Source: CAXTPV01 sp965276715 (lineage in GTDB: Bacteria; Pseudomonadota; Alphaproteobacteria; Acetobacterales; Acetobacteraceae). Taken from it: a stretch of DNA of 64,000 nt. This document shows positions 27,607-36,663 of this stretch, piece after piece. The notes below the pieces were generated by a model. It was given only the letters and a program-made list of their open reading frames with translations, had not been told where the DNA came from and searched no databases. Where the stretch lies: the NCBI GenBank assembly GCA_965276715.1, contig OZ255622.1:1488001-1552000 (forward strand), in the 5' to 3' direction. How positions within the stretch are numbered: position 1 is the first letter of the stretch; each line of letters starts with the position of its first letter. Both the position numbers and the translations under genes were made by a program.

Positions 27607-30600
27607 ATGATACGCCCGTTGTTTGGGTCGGTTGTGTGCCTGATCACCGAGAGCAGAACCGATCTTACGTCTGGAGGCTGGCGCGACTGCGAGTCGGTAG
27701 AGGAGAGTGATATCCGATTGGGAGCCTCAAAACGGGATGGCGAGACGCATGCCCTTAGAACCGCCGAAGCGTCAGGCATCGCTGCACAGAGTCGCGGGCG
27801 GCCGCCGGTGAGCTTGCCTCTCGACGACATCATCAAACAGCGCGCGAAGATTTACGCCGATCGTCTCGCGGCGACTGCCTCCAAAGCCAAGAAGGAGGAA
27901 GAGATCCGCATAGCGTCGGAACATGAACTAGCGTTCCTGCAGGACGCCGCGGGCATTAAGCTCGAAGGCAAACATGAATTCACCGTCGCAAGCGGCTTCG
28001 TCGATAGTGTCTATGACCGTGTTATTATTGAATATAAGAACCCCAATAGTGCTGGAGGCCGCCTAGGCCCAACCCTTGATTCGCCGGGAACGAAGAAAGT
28101 TCTCGACCAGATCAAGAGTCGGTTTGAAGACTTAAACACGCAGCACGGCCAACCCCTCAACTCGCTATTTGGTGTTGGAATGGACGGGCGGTATTTCGTT
28201 TTTGTCCGGTTCCGCAACGGGCAATGGTCGATTCAAGACCCGGTAGCAGTCACGCAACATTCCGCTGAACGTTTTCTGCGCGCTTTGTTCAATTTAGGGA
28301 CAAAAGGCAAGCCATTCACCGCGCTTGATCTGGCTCAGGACTTCGGTGCAGACGGCGAAGTCGCCGGTGCCGCCATTCGCGCGCTTTACGACGCACTTTT
28401 GGAAACCAAAAGTCCAAAAGCCTTGATACTTTTCAATGAATGGAAAATTCACTTTAGCGAGGTTTGCGGCTATGATGTGGATGAGCCTTCTGAAAAGATC
28501 GTCCGGTTAGCGGATGCATACGGCCTTCCCTCTAAGGGTATAAAGGCTGCCAACCTACTCTTCTCGTTGCACACCTACTACGCACTATTTATGAAGCTAC
28601 TGGCTGCCGAGCTGGTCTCATCCGTTCATCAGCTACCCGGCGGTACGCCACTTCGCAAAATGATGCAGGCGGTGACACCCGCCAAAATGCGGCGCGAGTT
28701 GGAAGACTTAGAAGCGGGATCGGTTTTTCGCCACTTCAACATCACCAATTTTTTGGAGGGCGACTTGTTCGCCTGGTACATCCCGGCTTGGTCGCCCAAA
28801 ATGGACGGCTGGATACGTACCCTAGTCACCAAACTCGATAGCTATAATCCGGGGACACTCTCCGAAGACCCGTCGGAAAGTCGGGATCTTCTCAAGAAAC
28901 TCTATCACCGGCTTTTTCCGCGCAGCGTGCGGCACGATTTGGGCGAGTACTACACCCCCGATTGGCTTGCCGAACACTTACTCGACAAGCTTAATTATGA
29001 TGGCAACCCCGATATCCGCCTGCTTGATCCAGCCTGCGGCTCCGGCACGTTCTTGGTGATGGCGATCGCTCGCATCCGTAAGTGGTATGAGGAGAACCGT
29101 GAGAGTTGTGCCTTCGACGAGGGAGGACTTTGCAAGAAGATTTTAGAAAACGTTATTGGGTTTGATCTGAACCCACTCGCGGTGATGGCAGCACGAACCA
29201 ACTATCTTATCGCCATTCGTGACTTGGTAGGACATATGGATGGCATTGAGATACCGATCTATCTGTGCGACGCCATCATGACTCCCTCGGAGCATGGCGG
29301 CCTCTTCGCGGGCGCCCTCGACAAGGCACGCGACCTAAAGACGGCGGCAGGCACATTTGTTATTCCAACTGAGATAGCGCAGACTCAGGCGCATATCGCG
29401 CGTTACGCGGAGTTGCTAGAAGCATGTGTTCGCGGCAAATACACGCCTGATGAATTCGTCTCGCGATGCAAGGAGGAGAGACTCTCGGTTACCGAGAGAA
29501 TCCTACACACCACTCTATTCAAGCAACTTGTTAAGCTAGACGAGGAAAAGCGCAACGGCGTGTGGGCGCGAATCATTAAAAACGCTTTTGCTCCGCTATT
29601 CACGCCGCAGGTCGACTTCGTTGTAGGCAATCCCCCGTGGGTTAACTGGGAGAGCCTTCCAGACATGTATCGCAAGTCCACAGCCAAACTGTGGACGGAC
29701 TATGACTTGTTTCGTCAGAAAGGCTTAAAAGCTAAGCTGGGTGGCGCGAAGGACGATATTTCAATCCTGATGAGCTACGTCTGTCATGATGCGTATTTGA
29801 AGCCGTCCGGGAAACTAGGTTTTGTCATCACACAATCCGTTTTCAAGACGAAAGGGGGTGGGGAGGGGTTCCGTGGTTTCCGCTACAGCCGTCCGGGCAG
29901 CGCAGAGACGCACATGGCCCCCCTCGAAGTCGAAGACCTCAGCAACCTTCAGCCCTTTGAGGGTGCGACGAATCGCACAGCCATTTTCACGGTTGGTAAG
30001 TCGACCATACCGACCGCCTATCCCGTCCCATATGTCCTGTGGAACAAGCACAAGCGCGCCACAATCGCGCAAGACAGCTCCCTAGAGCGTGATCGGTTTA
30101 GGTTGACATGAAATGCGAGAGCCGATCACGCTCTAGCCTTTGTTTCGACGAGCAATTTTATCGCTGTGCTGACGCAACTTGAAGCGATATTGCTCTAAAA
30201 GAGGTATTTTCCAAGGTTGAGCGGCTGTCACAAGTCGCCACACCGGTGGAGAAGACGGATCTGCGCTCGCCGTGGATCACGGCCTCTGCGCCGGTGTTGA
30301 AAGTGCTCTCTGCACTGCGTGGGCAGGGGCGTTATAGCAGTCGCAAGGGTGTCTACTGCCCGACGAACGCCATCTATTGGCTCATCAAGACGCAGAAGGG
30401 GACGGGGAAAACTTTGATCGTCACCAATCTAGCCGACACCGGAAAGAAGAAGCTACGTCAGATCAATGCGACAGTGGAGGCCACCTTCGTTCATGATCTA
30501 GTGCGTGGCAGAGACGTAAGTCGGTGGAACTGGAATTCGGAGATGAAAATCATCCTGCCGCAGGACCCCGATCGCCCCTCAACCGCCATCGCCGCTGAGA

Positions 30601-31187
30601 AGCTGAAAGTCAAGTTTCCAAAGACTTTCGCGTTCTTTAATGGTTTTGAGAAGGAAATTCGGGCCTGCGCGTTGCTGGCTCAGTTCTTTGATCCTACTAA
30701 AGACCCGTTTTACTCGTCATATAACGTTGGCAGCTACACCTATGCACCATTCAAAGTAGTCTGGAAGGAAATCTGTCAGGAGATTGAAGCCGTCGTCATA
30801 GAAGACCCTAACCGCTCGGTCATCCCCGACCACAAGCTAGTGATGGTGGCATTTGACAAAGCCGAACCGGCCTATTTCCTATCAGGACTTCTTAACTCGA
30901 CGCCTGTCGGGTTGTTTGTTAGAAGCTATGCCGTGCAGACATCTATCTCCGGTCACATCTTCGATTATGTCGCGTTCCCGCAGTTTGACTCAAAGAATTT
31001 CATACATCTCGACGTCGTAAAGCATGCGCGTGATCTGCATTCCGCAAAGTTTGATTCCGTTCCGGAAGCGGAAGCTAGACTCGATCAAGCGGTTGCTCTC
31101 GCTTTGGGCATTCCGCAATCTAACTCGAAGCTAATGCGCAAAGAGCTTCAGGTTCTACGCGGCGGTGCGATTGCAAAGGCAGCGTGA
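27607..31187 (+). pseudogene. Type IIG-like restriction-methylase split by a MITE
   Basis: One ancestral gene of up to 1155 codons. The N-terminal part has a nuclease-like SGFVDSVYDRVIIEYKNP (D..E-x-K). The middle has GEYYTPDWLAEHLLDKL, SAM-binding LLDPACGSGTFLVMAIARI (motif I), GFDLNPLAVMAARTNY and catalytic NPPWVNWE (motif IV). The first half now ends at 30111 inside a 111-base MITE. Removing the MITE and one TA joins SSL to KEVFSKVERLSQVATPVEKT in frame and restores the target-recognition/C-terminal part (AIYWLIKTQKGTGK, LNSTPVGLFVRSYAVQTSIS) up to 31187. The real start may be a GTG at 27808, since homology-like sequence begins at DDIIKQRAKIYADRLA. An N6-adenine methylase fused to a nuclease is the likely original function; the split form is probably inactive. 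Confidence 0.85.
30083..30197. mobile_element. 111-bp MITE (IS630-like), copy 1, inside the restriction-methylase gene
   Basis: The body 30085-30195 is flanked by TA on both sides. The ends are GAGCGTGATCGG on the left and, read inward from the right, GAGCAATATCGC, giving imperfect terminal repeats that begin GAGC like the two IS630 elements. A strong internal hairpin (AGAGCGTGATCGG/CCGATCACGCTCT) occupies the left half. There is no coding capacity. The same sequence recurs at 39015-39129. Confidence 0.9.
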
Positions 31188-31257
31188 CGTTGAGCCAGGG
31201 CACAGCTCCACTGTTGCATCGGAAAGTGCCAGGCTCGCAGCTCGGCAAGTATGTGGG

Positions 31258-32403
31258 TCAGGACACCGGCCTAATTTGCATAAGGTGAACCTTCTTACCT
31301 CTGCGGGTACCGGTTACTTCTACCTCAGACTCCCATAGCGGCTTGACGATATCGCTCATCATGCCGGGCGGCACCACCACCTTCACCCGCACGTTGTCGG
31401 ATGTGACAATCTCAATCTCACCGGACTGTTTCCCAGACTTCTTGACGGCGTTCGCAATCAGCAGCTCGCCGCGCAACTCCACGATATCCTCGTCAGGCTT
31501 GGCCTTCTTGGCTTGCTCCGGAATAACGTCCTGCGGGGTGAGGGTGGGCGCGTCGCTGGGCACCTCGGTCATCGCAACCTGCTTGGTCGTGCCCCACCGC
31601 ACGGTGGTAAATCCCACCATGTTGACCTTCGCTCCGTCCGGTTGAAGGGTGCGCACCAGGCTGACGAAATTGCGATAATAGGCTTCTTCGCTAATGCGCT
31701 CCTTGAGCTGCGTTTCCTGACCGCACGTGTAGAGCTGCAAACAATCCAAAAGCTCGTCAATCACCGTTTCTCCGGGCGAAAACCCGGGCAGGGATGCCTG
31801 TAGCGACGCGCCAACGCGGAACGTCACGGCGAAGCACGCTGCGCGCGGCACCGACATATAGAGTTCCATACCCTGTACAAGTCGCCCGTCGCGGCGTCCC
31901 CGGTCGCGATAAGGGCGGTTCTGCTGGCGCTCGGCCGTCCGATAAAGGAGATTTTCCGTGCTGCGCACGCGCCCGAGAAACACGTCTGTTGGGGCCATAC
32001 CGAACCCGACCGACTTGCCGGTGATTGCCATTTGGATTTCTTCGTCGCCAAGTTGCACGCCGCGCAGTTCCAGGTGGCGGTGAAAGCTCACCTGTTCCAG
32101 TAGGTTTCGCAGCTCGCCTGCGATATCCGCGGGAGGCTCCCCAGCAAGCGCCTTGTAAATCAGCTTCTCAGCTTCATTGAATCGGCCGCAATCGCGCGCC
32201 AGCGTTGCGGCGCTGCGAAACAGTACCGAACGGGTAGGCTCGGCCCCCGACTGATGGGTAAGCGCATTCGCCGCTTTCGCTTCCAGCTCGTAGGCGGTGA
32301 CGACGTGGTTTTCGGCCGCCTGCTCGTCACCACGCATCCGCGCGACAAGCGCAAGGTCGCTTTGCTCCATGGCCTGACGGTGAATAAGCTTGATATCCGT
32401 CAC
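31258..32403 (-). CDS. Unrecognised protein, second of a coupled pair
   Basis: A 381-residue protein starting at GTG 32403, which overlaps the stop of the upstream gene (GTGA), so the two are translationally coupled. The N-terminal 110 residues are helical and repeat-like (MEQSDLALVARMRGDEQAAE, then TLARDCGRFNEAEKLIYKAL), resembling a TPR-like pair. The central domain has MELYMSVPRAACFAVTFRVG, IDELLDCLQLY and YRNFVSLVRTLQPDGAKVNM. The C-terminal 80 residues look like a small beta-barrel (ELRGELLIANAVKKSGKQSG, VTGTRRGKKVHLMQIRPV). It lies convergent with the broken restriction-methylase. No family recognised; a defence role is inferred from the neighbourhood only. Confidence 0.7.
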   Translation of the reverse strand: MTDIKLIHRQAMEQSDLALVARMRGDEQAAENHVVTAYELEAKAANALTHQSGAEPTRSVLFRSAATLARDCGRFNEAEKLIYKALAGEPPADIAGELRNLLEQVSFHRHLELRGVQLGDEEIQMAITGKSVGFGMAPTDVFLGRVRSTENLLYRTAERQQNRPYRDRGRRDGRLVQGMELYMSVPRAACFAVTFRVGASLQASLPGFSPGETVIDELLDCLQLYTCGQETQLKERISEEAYYRNFVSLVRTLQPDGAKVNMVGFTTVRWGTTKQVAMTEVPSDAPTLTPQDVIPEQAKKAKPDEDIVELRGELLIANAVKKSGKQSGEIEIVTSDNVRVKVVVPPGMMSDIVKPLWESEVEVTGTRRGKKVHLMQIRPVS

Positions 32404-33038
32404 TTGCTTTCCACACGGGCAATCGGTGTTCCAAACTCGACAATCGCGACAAAGCCCGGCGCAACTTGGTCGGTAGGCTTCATCTGCTCTTTTTTCTGTT
32501 TCATCCGTGCATCAATCTGCGTTTGAGTGCCAATCAGAATGCCGGACACCTCAAGGCGCGACACGCCTTCGAAGGGCAAGCCGTTGTGGTCTTTGTCACC
32601 CAGCCAGTAGTCAAAACCAGTGCCTTTTTTTGAGCGCTCGACGACAACCAGGCCGGTTGCTTCTTTGACCACAAGGATGGCAACCCCGCATGCCCCCCGC
32701 TCGGTAGCTTCCTGTATGTCGGCGTAGCAGCGCCGGTTCTGTTCATCGACCGGCTGCCATTCCACATGCAAATCTTCGCGCATCATTCCGGCCCGTGGCA
32801 GCCGGACCCCAGTCTGATGCTTTCGGCTTTCCAGGCACACGGCGGCGGCCTCCGCTAGTGTTTGACCGGACGCGGCGGTAAGACCGGGCATCCCTGCCGC
32901 CAGCGCCGCGAGGCTCATCGCTTTCTTCGCCGGGGCGGCTGGCGCGACCGTCTGCACAGGCTTGGCCGGGTTCTCCTTGCGTGGCTTGGACGTTCCGTTC
33001 TCCGGACGCTCACCTTCTGGTTTCCTGCGGCTCGCCAT
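32400..33038 (-). CDS. Unrecognised protein, first of a coupled pair
   Basis: A 212-residue protein. The start at 33038 (MASRRKPEGERPENGTSKPR) is preferred over an in-frame one 29 codons upstream. The first 55 residues are basic and Pro/Ala-rich, probably disordered. A compact alpha/beta domain follows: TLAEAAAVCLESRKHQTGVR, CYADIQEATERGACGVAILV, VVERSKKGTGFDYWLG, SRLEVSGILIGTQTQIDARM. The E-x-S, D-Y-W-L-G and R-L-E-V-S-G pattern could be a nuclease-like acidic site, but this is conjecture. Coupled to the downstream gene by a GTGA overlap. Confidence 0.7.
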   Translation of the reverse strand: MASRRKPEGERPENGTSKPRKENPAKPVQTVAPAAPAKKAMSLAALAAGMPGLTAASGQTLAEAAAVCLESRKHQTGVRLPRAGMMREDLHVEWQPVDEQNRRCYADIQEATERGACGVAILVVKEATGLVVVERSKKGTGFDYWLGDKDHNGLPFEGVSRLEVSGILIGTQTQIDARMKQKKEQMKPTDQVAPGFVAIVEFGTPIARVESK

Positions 33039-33128
33039 GACCGCGACGCTCGCTTGTCCGTTGAATCCGGTCAAGTGCCTGCAAAATAGAGCCGGTTCCG
33101 GAGGGCGACGCGGCGCGTGCGCCACAGT

Positions 33129-33290
33129 CTATTGCATTCGCGGCACGGTGCTCACCGCCTGCCCTTTCAGCGCGGCGATGAACTTGAGGCGAATGTCTTC
33201 AAACAGACCGTAGGGCAGGAGACCGTAGGTTGCGCTCTGTGGGTCGTCTGGCTGCAACGGGCGCAGGTTGGCCCCGGCCAAGGAAAGCGG
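33129..33290 (-). pseudogene. C-terminal remnant of an unidentified mobile-element protein
   Basis: The minus strand reads AGANLRPLQPDDPQSATYGL then LPYGLFEDIRLKFIAALKGQ and AVSTVPRMQ-stop at 33131-33129. It looks like a genuine protein end with no start nearby. The family is not identified. It lies next to a TraA relaxase remnant. Confidence 0.35.
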
Positions 33291-33349
33291 TTGGCCTCGG
33301 CAAGCACCACCCCTGATCGCTCGTCATCCAGTTTTAAACGGCGCCGGCG

Positions 33350-33760
33350 CCTTGCACGGTCATGCCCCGGCCGCTATGCGCCGAGCGGGACGCCTCCCGT
33401 ATCCCTTCCTTGCCAAGCCGCCGCCCGGTCGCCGCCATGAACCGGTCCAGCTCATTCGACGCGCTGACGCGCGCGGAACCTTGGTCAGCTCCGCCCTCGG
33501 CAGCTCGTCCGCCGCCGCCTATGCGACCGAGGCCGCGCGCGCCTCGCCCCGGCCCATCTGCCGCGCGAGCTGACCGGCGTCGCGCGCCGTCTCCCGCGCC
33601 ACGAACACCTGCGCGCTCTCCCGTTGCCGGGTCAGCGCCACGTAGCTCGCCGCCGATCGCCAGTGCTCGGTGTGGTAGAGATACGTCCGGTCCAGGGTCT
33701 TGCCCTGCCCCTGTAGATCGAACCCGCACGGCCGTGCCGGAAGTCGGCGCGCGAACGCGC
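33350..33760 (-). pseudogene. TraA-type conjugative relaxase, C-terminal remnant
   Basis: The segment QGQGKTLDRTYLYHTEHWRS, AASYVALTRQRESAQVFVAR followed by ETARDAGQLARQMGRGEARA is the helicase-domain end (motif VI region) of Ti-type TraA relaxase/helicases. About 100 residues are recognisable; everything upstream is missing or scrambled. It indicates that a conjugative or mobilisable element once occupied the site next to gspE. Confidence 0.7.
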
Positions 33761-33980
33761 GCCGCGCTTTTTTGTCGTGCCCGACGGGGTAGCGTGATTG
33801 TCGGTGATACGACCGCGATGGGAAGCCGCTTCGGATCAAGCGCCGGCGGCGAAAGTTGGTGCGCGTCGCGAACGATAAAGCTCAGCATCTGTCCCTTTGA
33901 GGTTTGAGGCCAGCCGATCGTCCTGTGCGCCTACCGGAAGACGTCAGCGCTGCAGTATGTTCGCTAAACTCGGGCGGGTC

Positions 33981-34023
33981 TGGGGCCGCTGGCCCCAGCC
34001 GGGGTTCGGGGCGGGAGCCCCGG
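33981..34023 (-). terminator. Double-hairpin terminator of gspE
   Basis: Stems CTGGGGCC/GGCCCCAG (33981-33999) and CGGGGC/GCCCCG (34008-34023) lie immediately beyond the gspE stop. This is the same two-stem design as at other gene ends in the window. Confidence 0.6.
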
Positions 34024-35778
34024 TCAGGCCGACGCGTCGGCGCGGATGGAGCGGGCGACTTCCTCGATGGTGGTGTCGCCGATCAGGGCGGCGTCGAGGC
34101 CGGCGTCGAACATGGTGCGCATGCCGTTGCCGACCGCGGCGCGCTCGATCTCGGTGTGGTCGGCGCGGGCGAAGATCAGCCGCTCGAGCTCCTCGTCGGG
34201 AGCCAGGTACTCCGCGATCGCCTGGCGGCCGGCGAAGCCGGTCTGGCGGCAGTGCGGACAGCCCACGGGATGCCAGAGCTCGACGTTCGTGGGCAGGCCG
34301 AGGCGGGCGGCGCGGGGGGCGAGGTTGAAGCGCTCGACCAGGTCGTGTGGTGCCGGTTCGGAGCGGCGGCACTGCTTGCAGAGGCGGCGAACCAGGCGCT
34401 GGGCGAGAACGCCCCGCAGGACGGCGGTGAGCAGGTAGTCCTCGAGGCCCATGTCGCGCAGGCGGGTGATGGTGGCGGACGCCGAGTTGGTGTGGACGGT
34501 GGAGAGCACGAGGTGGCCGGTGAGTGCCGCCTGGACCGCGATCTGGGCGGTCTCGAGGTCGCGGATCTCGCCGACCATGATCACGTCGGGGTCCTGGCGG
34601 AGAATGGAGCGCAGGAGGGAGGCGAAGTTCAGGCCGATCTGCGGCTTGACCTGGACCTGGTTGATCCCCCGGAGCTGGAACTCGATCGGGTCCTCGATGG
34701 TGACGATTTTTCGCTCGACCGAGTTGAGGCCGAGGAGGCCGGTGTAGAGGGTTGTGGTCTTGCCCGAACCGGTGGGGCCGGTGACGAGGACGATGCCGTT
34801 GGGCAGGGCCAGCGCCTTGTTGAACTTGGCGACGAGGGGCTTGGACATGCCGAGGCGGTCGTAGTCGAAGGCGACGGCGGAGCGGTCGAGGATGCGCAGC
34901 ACGACGGTCTCGCCCCAGAGCGAGGGGATGGTGCTGACGCGGAAATCGACTTCCTGGCCGCGGACGGCGAGCTTGATGCGGCCGTCCTGCGGCAGGCGGC
35001 GCTCGGCGATGTCGAGCTTGGACATGATCTTGATGCGCGAGGTGATGGCGGCGGCGAGGCGGCCGGGCGGGGTCTCGACCTCGTGCAGCAGGCCGTCATA
35101 GCGGTAGCGGACGCGCAGGCCGTCCTCGAAGGGTTCGATGTGGATGTCCGACGCATGGGTCTCGACGGCGCGGCCGATGATGCCGTTGACCATGCGGATG
35201 ACGGGCGCCTCGGAGGCGAGGTCCTTGAGGCGCTCGGTGTCCTCCTCGAGCGGGGCGTCGGCGCTCTCGATGCCGTCGGTGTCGATGTTGCCGGTGGCCG
35301 CGTGGCCGGAGGGATAGAGGCGCTCGAAGGCGGCCTCGAGCTCGATCGGGGTCGCGACCACGATCTCGACCAAGGACGCGGTGGCGGCGGCGACGGCGCC
35401 GCGGGTGAAGGCGTCGAGCGGGTCGACCATGGCGAGCGTGGTGCGGCCGGCGTCCTGGTCGTGGCGGAGCGGCAGCGCGCGGGCGCTGCGCAGGAAGCGC
35501 GGAGCGAGGCGCTCGGCGAGGACGGGCTCCTCGGGATAATTGGACGGGGCGACGATGGTCAGGCCGAGCAGGGTCGCGTAGGCGCTGGCCATGTCGCGCT
35601 CGGAGACCAGGCCCAACTGGACCAGCACGGCGTCGAGGCGCTGGCCGCTTTCGGCGGCCATCCGGCGGCCGCGGTCCAGCGTGCGCGGGTCGCAGTGGCC
35701 GCCCTCGGCCAGGATCTGGGCGAGGCGCTCGACGGCGTCGTCGGGCCGGATGCTGGCGAGCGGTTCGTCATAGGGCAT
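34024..35778 (-). CDS. gspE: Type II secretion/pilus assembly ATPase GspE
   Basis: A 584-residue hexameric secretion ATPase. The start at 35778 (MPYDEPLASIRPDD) follows GGCGGAGAT; a longer frame begins at 35856. The N-terminal GspE_N/MshEN-type region is at about residues 15-150. The ATPase core has Walker A LVTGPTGSGKTTTLY, Asp box (VTIEDPIEF), Walker B region DPDVIMVGEIRD and the His box STVHTNSA. The tetracysteine zinc motif is CKQC and CPHC. It powers pseudopilus assembly with GspF at 14.1-15.3 kb, although the genes are separate. Its 3' end exists twice more as fragments at 27.2 and 25.4 kb. Confidence 0.94.
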   Translation of the reverse strand: MPYDEPLASIRPDDAVERLAQILAEGGHCDPRTLDRGRRMAAESGQRLDAVLVQLGLVSERDMASAYATLLGLTIVAPSNYPEEPVLAERLAPRFLRSARALPLRHDQDAGRTTLAMVDPLDAFTRGAVAAATASLVEIVVATPIELEAAFERLYPSGHAATGNIDTDGIESADAPLEEDTERLKDLASEAPVIRMVNGIIGRAVETHASDIHIEPFEDGLRVRYRYDGLLHEVETPPGRLAAAITSRIKIMSKLDIAERRLPQDGRIKLAVRGQEVDFRVSTIPSLWGETVVLRILDRSAVAFDYDRLGMSKPLVAKFNKALALPNGIVLVTGPTGSGKTTTLYTGLLGLNSVERKIVTIEDPIEFQLRGINQVQVKPQIGLNFASLLRSILRQDPDVIMVGEIRDLETAQIAVQAALTGHLVLSTVHTNSASATITRLRDMGLEDYLLTAVLRGVLAQRLVRRLCKQCRRSEPAPHDLVERFNLAPRAARLGLPTNVELWHPVGCPHCRQTGFAGRQAIAEYLAPDEELERLIFARADHTEIERAAVGNGMRTMFDAGLDAALIGDTTIEEVARSIRADASA

Positions 35779-35861
35779 CGAGATCTCCGCCGCTCGCGCG
35801 GCCTTGCATAATCGAGAGAGCAGACGGCAGGTCGCGCGGCTGGCCTCGGAGGACACGACCG

Positions 35862-36599
35862 TTGGGTTCGGTCATCATCGTGCTCATAGCACCTTTCGTC
35901 GGGAGCTTCCTCGGGGTCCTGGTTAGAAGAATGTCACGTGACGAGAGCGTGGCGTGGCCGGGATCGCGTTGCGAGGCGTGCCACCGGCGGCTGCGGCCGC
36001 TCGAGCTGGTGCCGATCGCGAGCTACGTCGCGTTGCGCGGGCGGTGCCGCGGCTGCGGGACGGCGATCGACCGCATGCACCTGGAGATCGAGCTGGCGGC
36101 GACGCTGGTGCCGGCGGCGCTGCTGGCCGCCTTGCCGGGGGCGCCGCTGGCATTGGTGGGCGCGGGGTCGGTGCTGGGCTGGGGGCTGCTGGCGCTGGCC
36201 TGGATCGACCTGCTGGCGTGGCGGCTGCCGGACGGGCTGACGCTGCCGCTGGTGCTGATCGGGCTCACCTGGACGTGGTGGATGGCGCCCGACCTGCTGC
36301 TCGACCATGCGGTCGCGTGCGTCGTGGCCGGCGTGGGTCTGGGGGTGCTGGGGGCGCTGTATCGTCGATGGCGCGGACGCGAGGGGCTGGGGCTGGGCGA
36401 CGTCAAGCTGCTGGCGGCGGGCGGGGCGTGGGACGGACTCGCGGCCCTGCCGTGGGTGCTGCTCGGCGCGGCGCTGGCGGGGATCGGGTTCGCGCTGGCG
36501 CGACATGGGCGGCGGGTGGCGAGCGGGACGGCGATCCCGTTCGGGCCGCCGCTGTGCCTTGCGATCTGGGTGGGATGGATCGTGTCGGTCTGGGCGTGA
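35862..36599 (+). CDS. Prepilin peptidase (leader peptidase, GspO/PilD type)
   Basis: A 245-residue aspartic membrane protease that removes and methylates prepilin leaders, so it should process the GspH/I/J proteins of this window. The N-terminal zinc-binding domain has two CxxC pairs (SRCEACHRRL, GRCRGCGTAI). The second catalytic Asp lies in GLGLGDVKLLAAGGAW (the GxGD motif) and the first near ALAWIDLLAWRLPDGL. About eight membrane helices. It starts with TTG at 35862, close to and divergent from gspE. Confidence 0.9.
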   Translation: MGSVIIVLIAPFVGSFLGVLVRRMSRDESVAWPGSRCEACHRRLRPLELVPIASYVALRGRCRGCGTAIDRMHLEIELAATLVPAALLAALPGAPLALVGAGSVLGWGLLALAWIDLLAWRLPDGLTLPLVLIGLTWTWWMAPDLLLDHAVACVVAGVGLGVLGALYRRWRGREGLGLGDVKLLAAGGAWDGLAALPWVLLGAALAGIGFALARHGRRVASGTAIPFGPPLCLAIWVGWIVSVWA

Positions 36600-36663
36600 G
36601 GCGGACTGGATTTGGCGGCCCGCGGCACCGATGTCGTCGGCTGCTGATGAAGGCGAGACACGC

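Noticed and set aside
25390..34390. gspE-tail copies as exact att sites of one element
   Set aside because: The copies are hundreds of bases long, diverged and internally deleted, unlike short identical att cores. They are reported instead as repeats from recombination or successive integrations.
33904..35811. 635-codon plus-strand frame opposite gspE
   Set aside because: Shadow of gspE; the minus-strand frame has Walker A and B, His box and tetracysteine motif.
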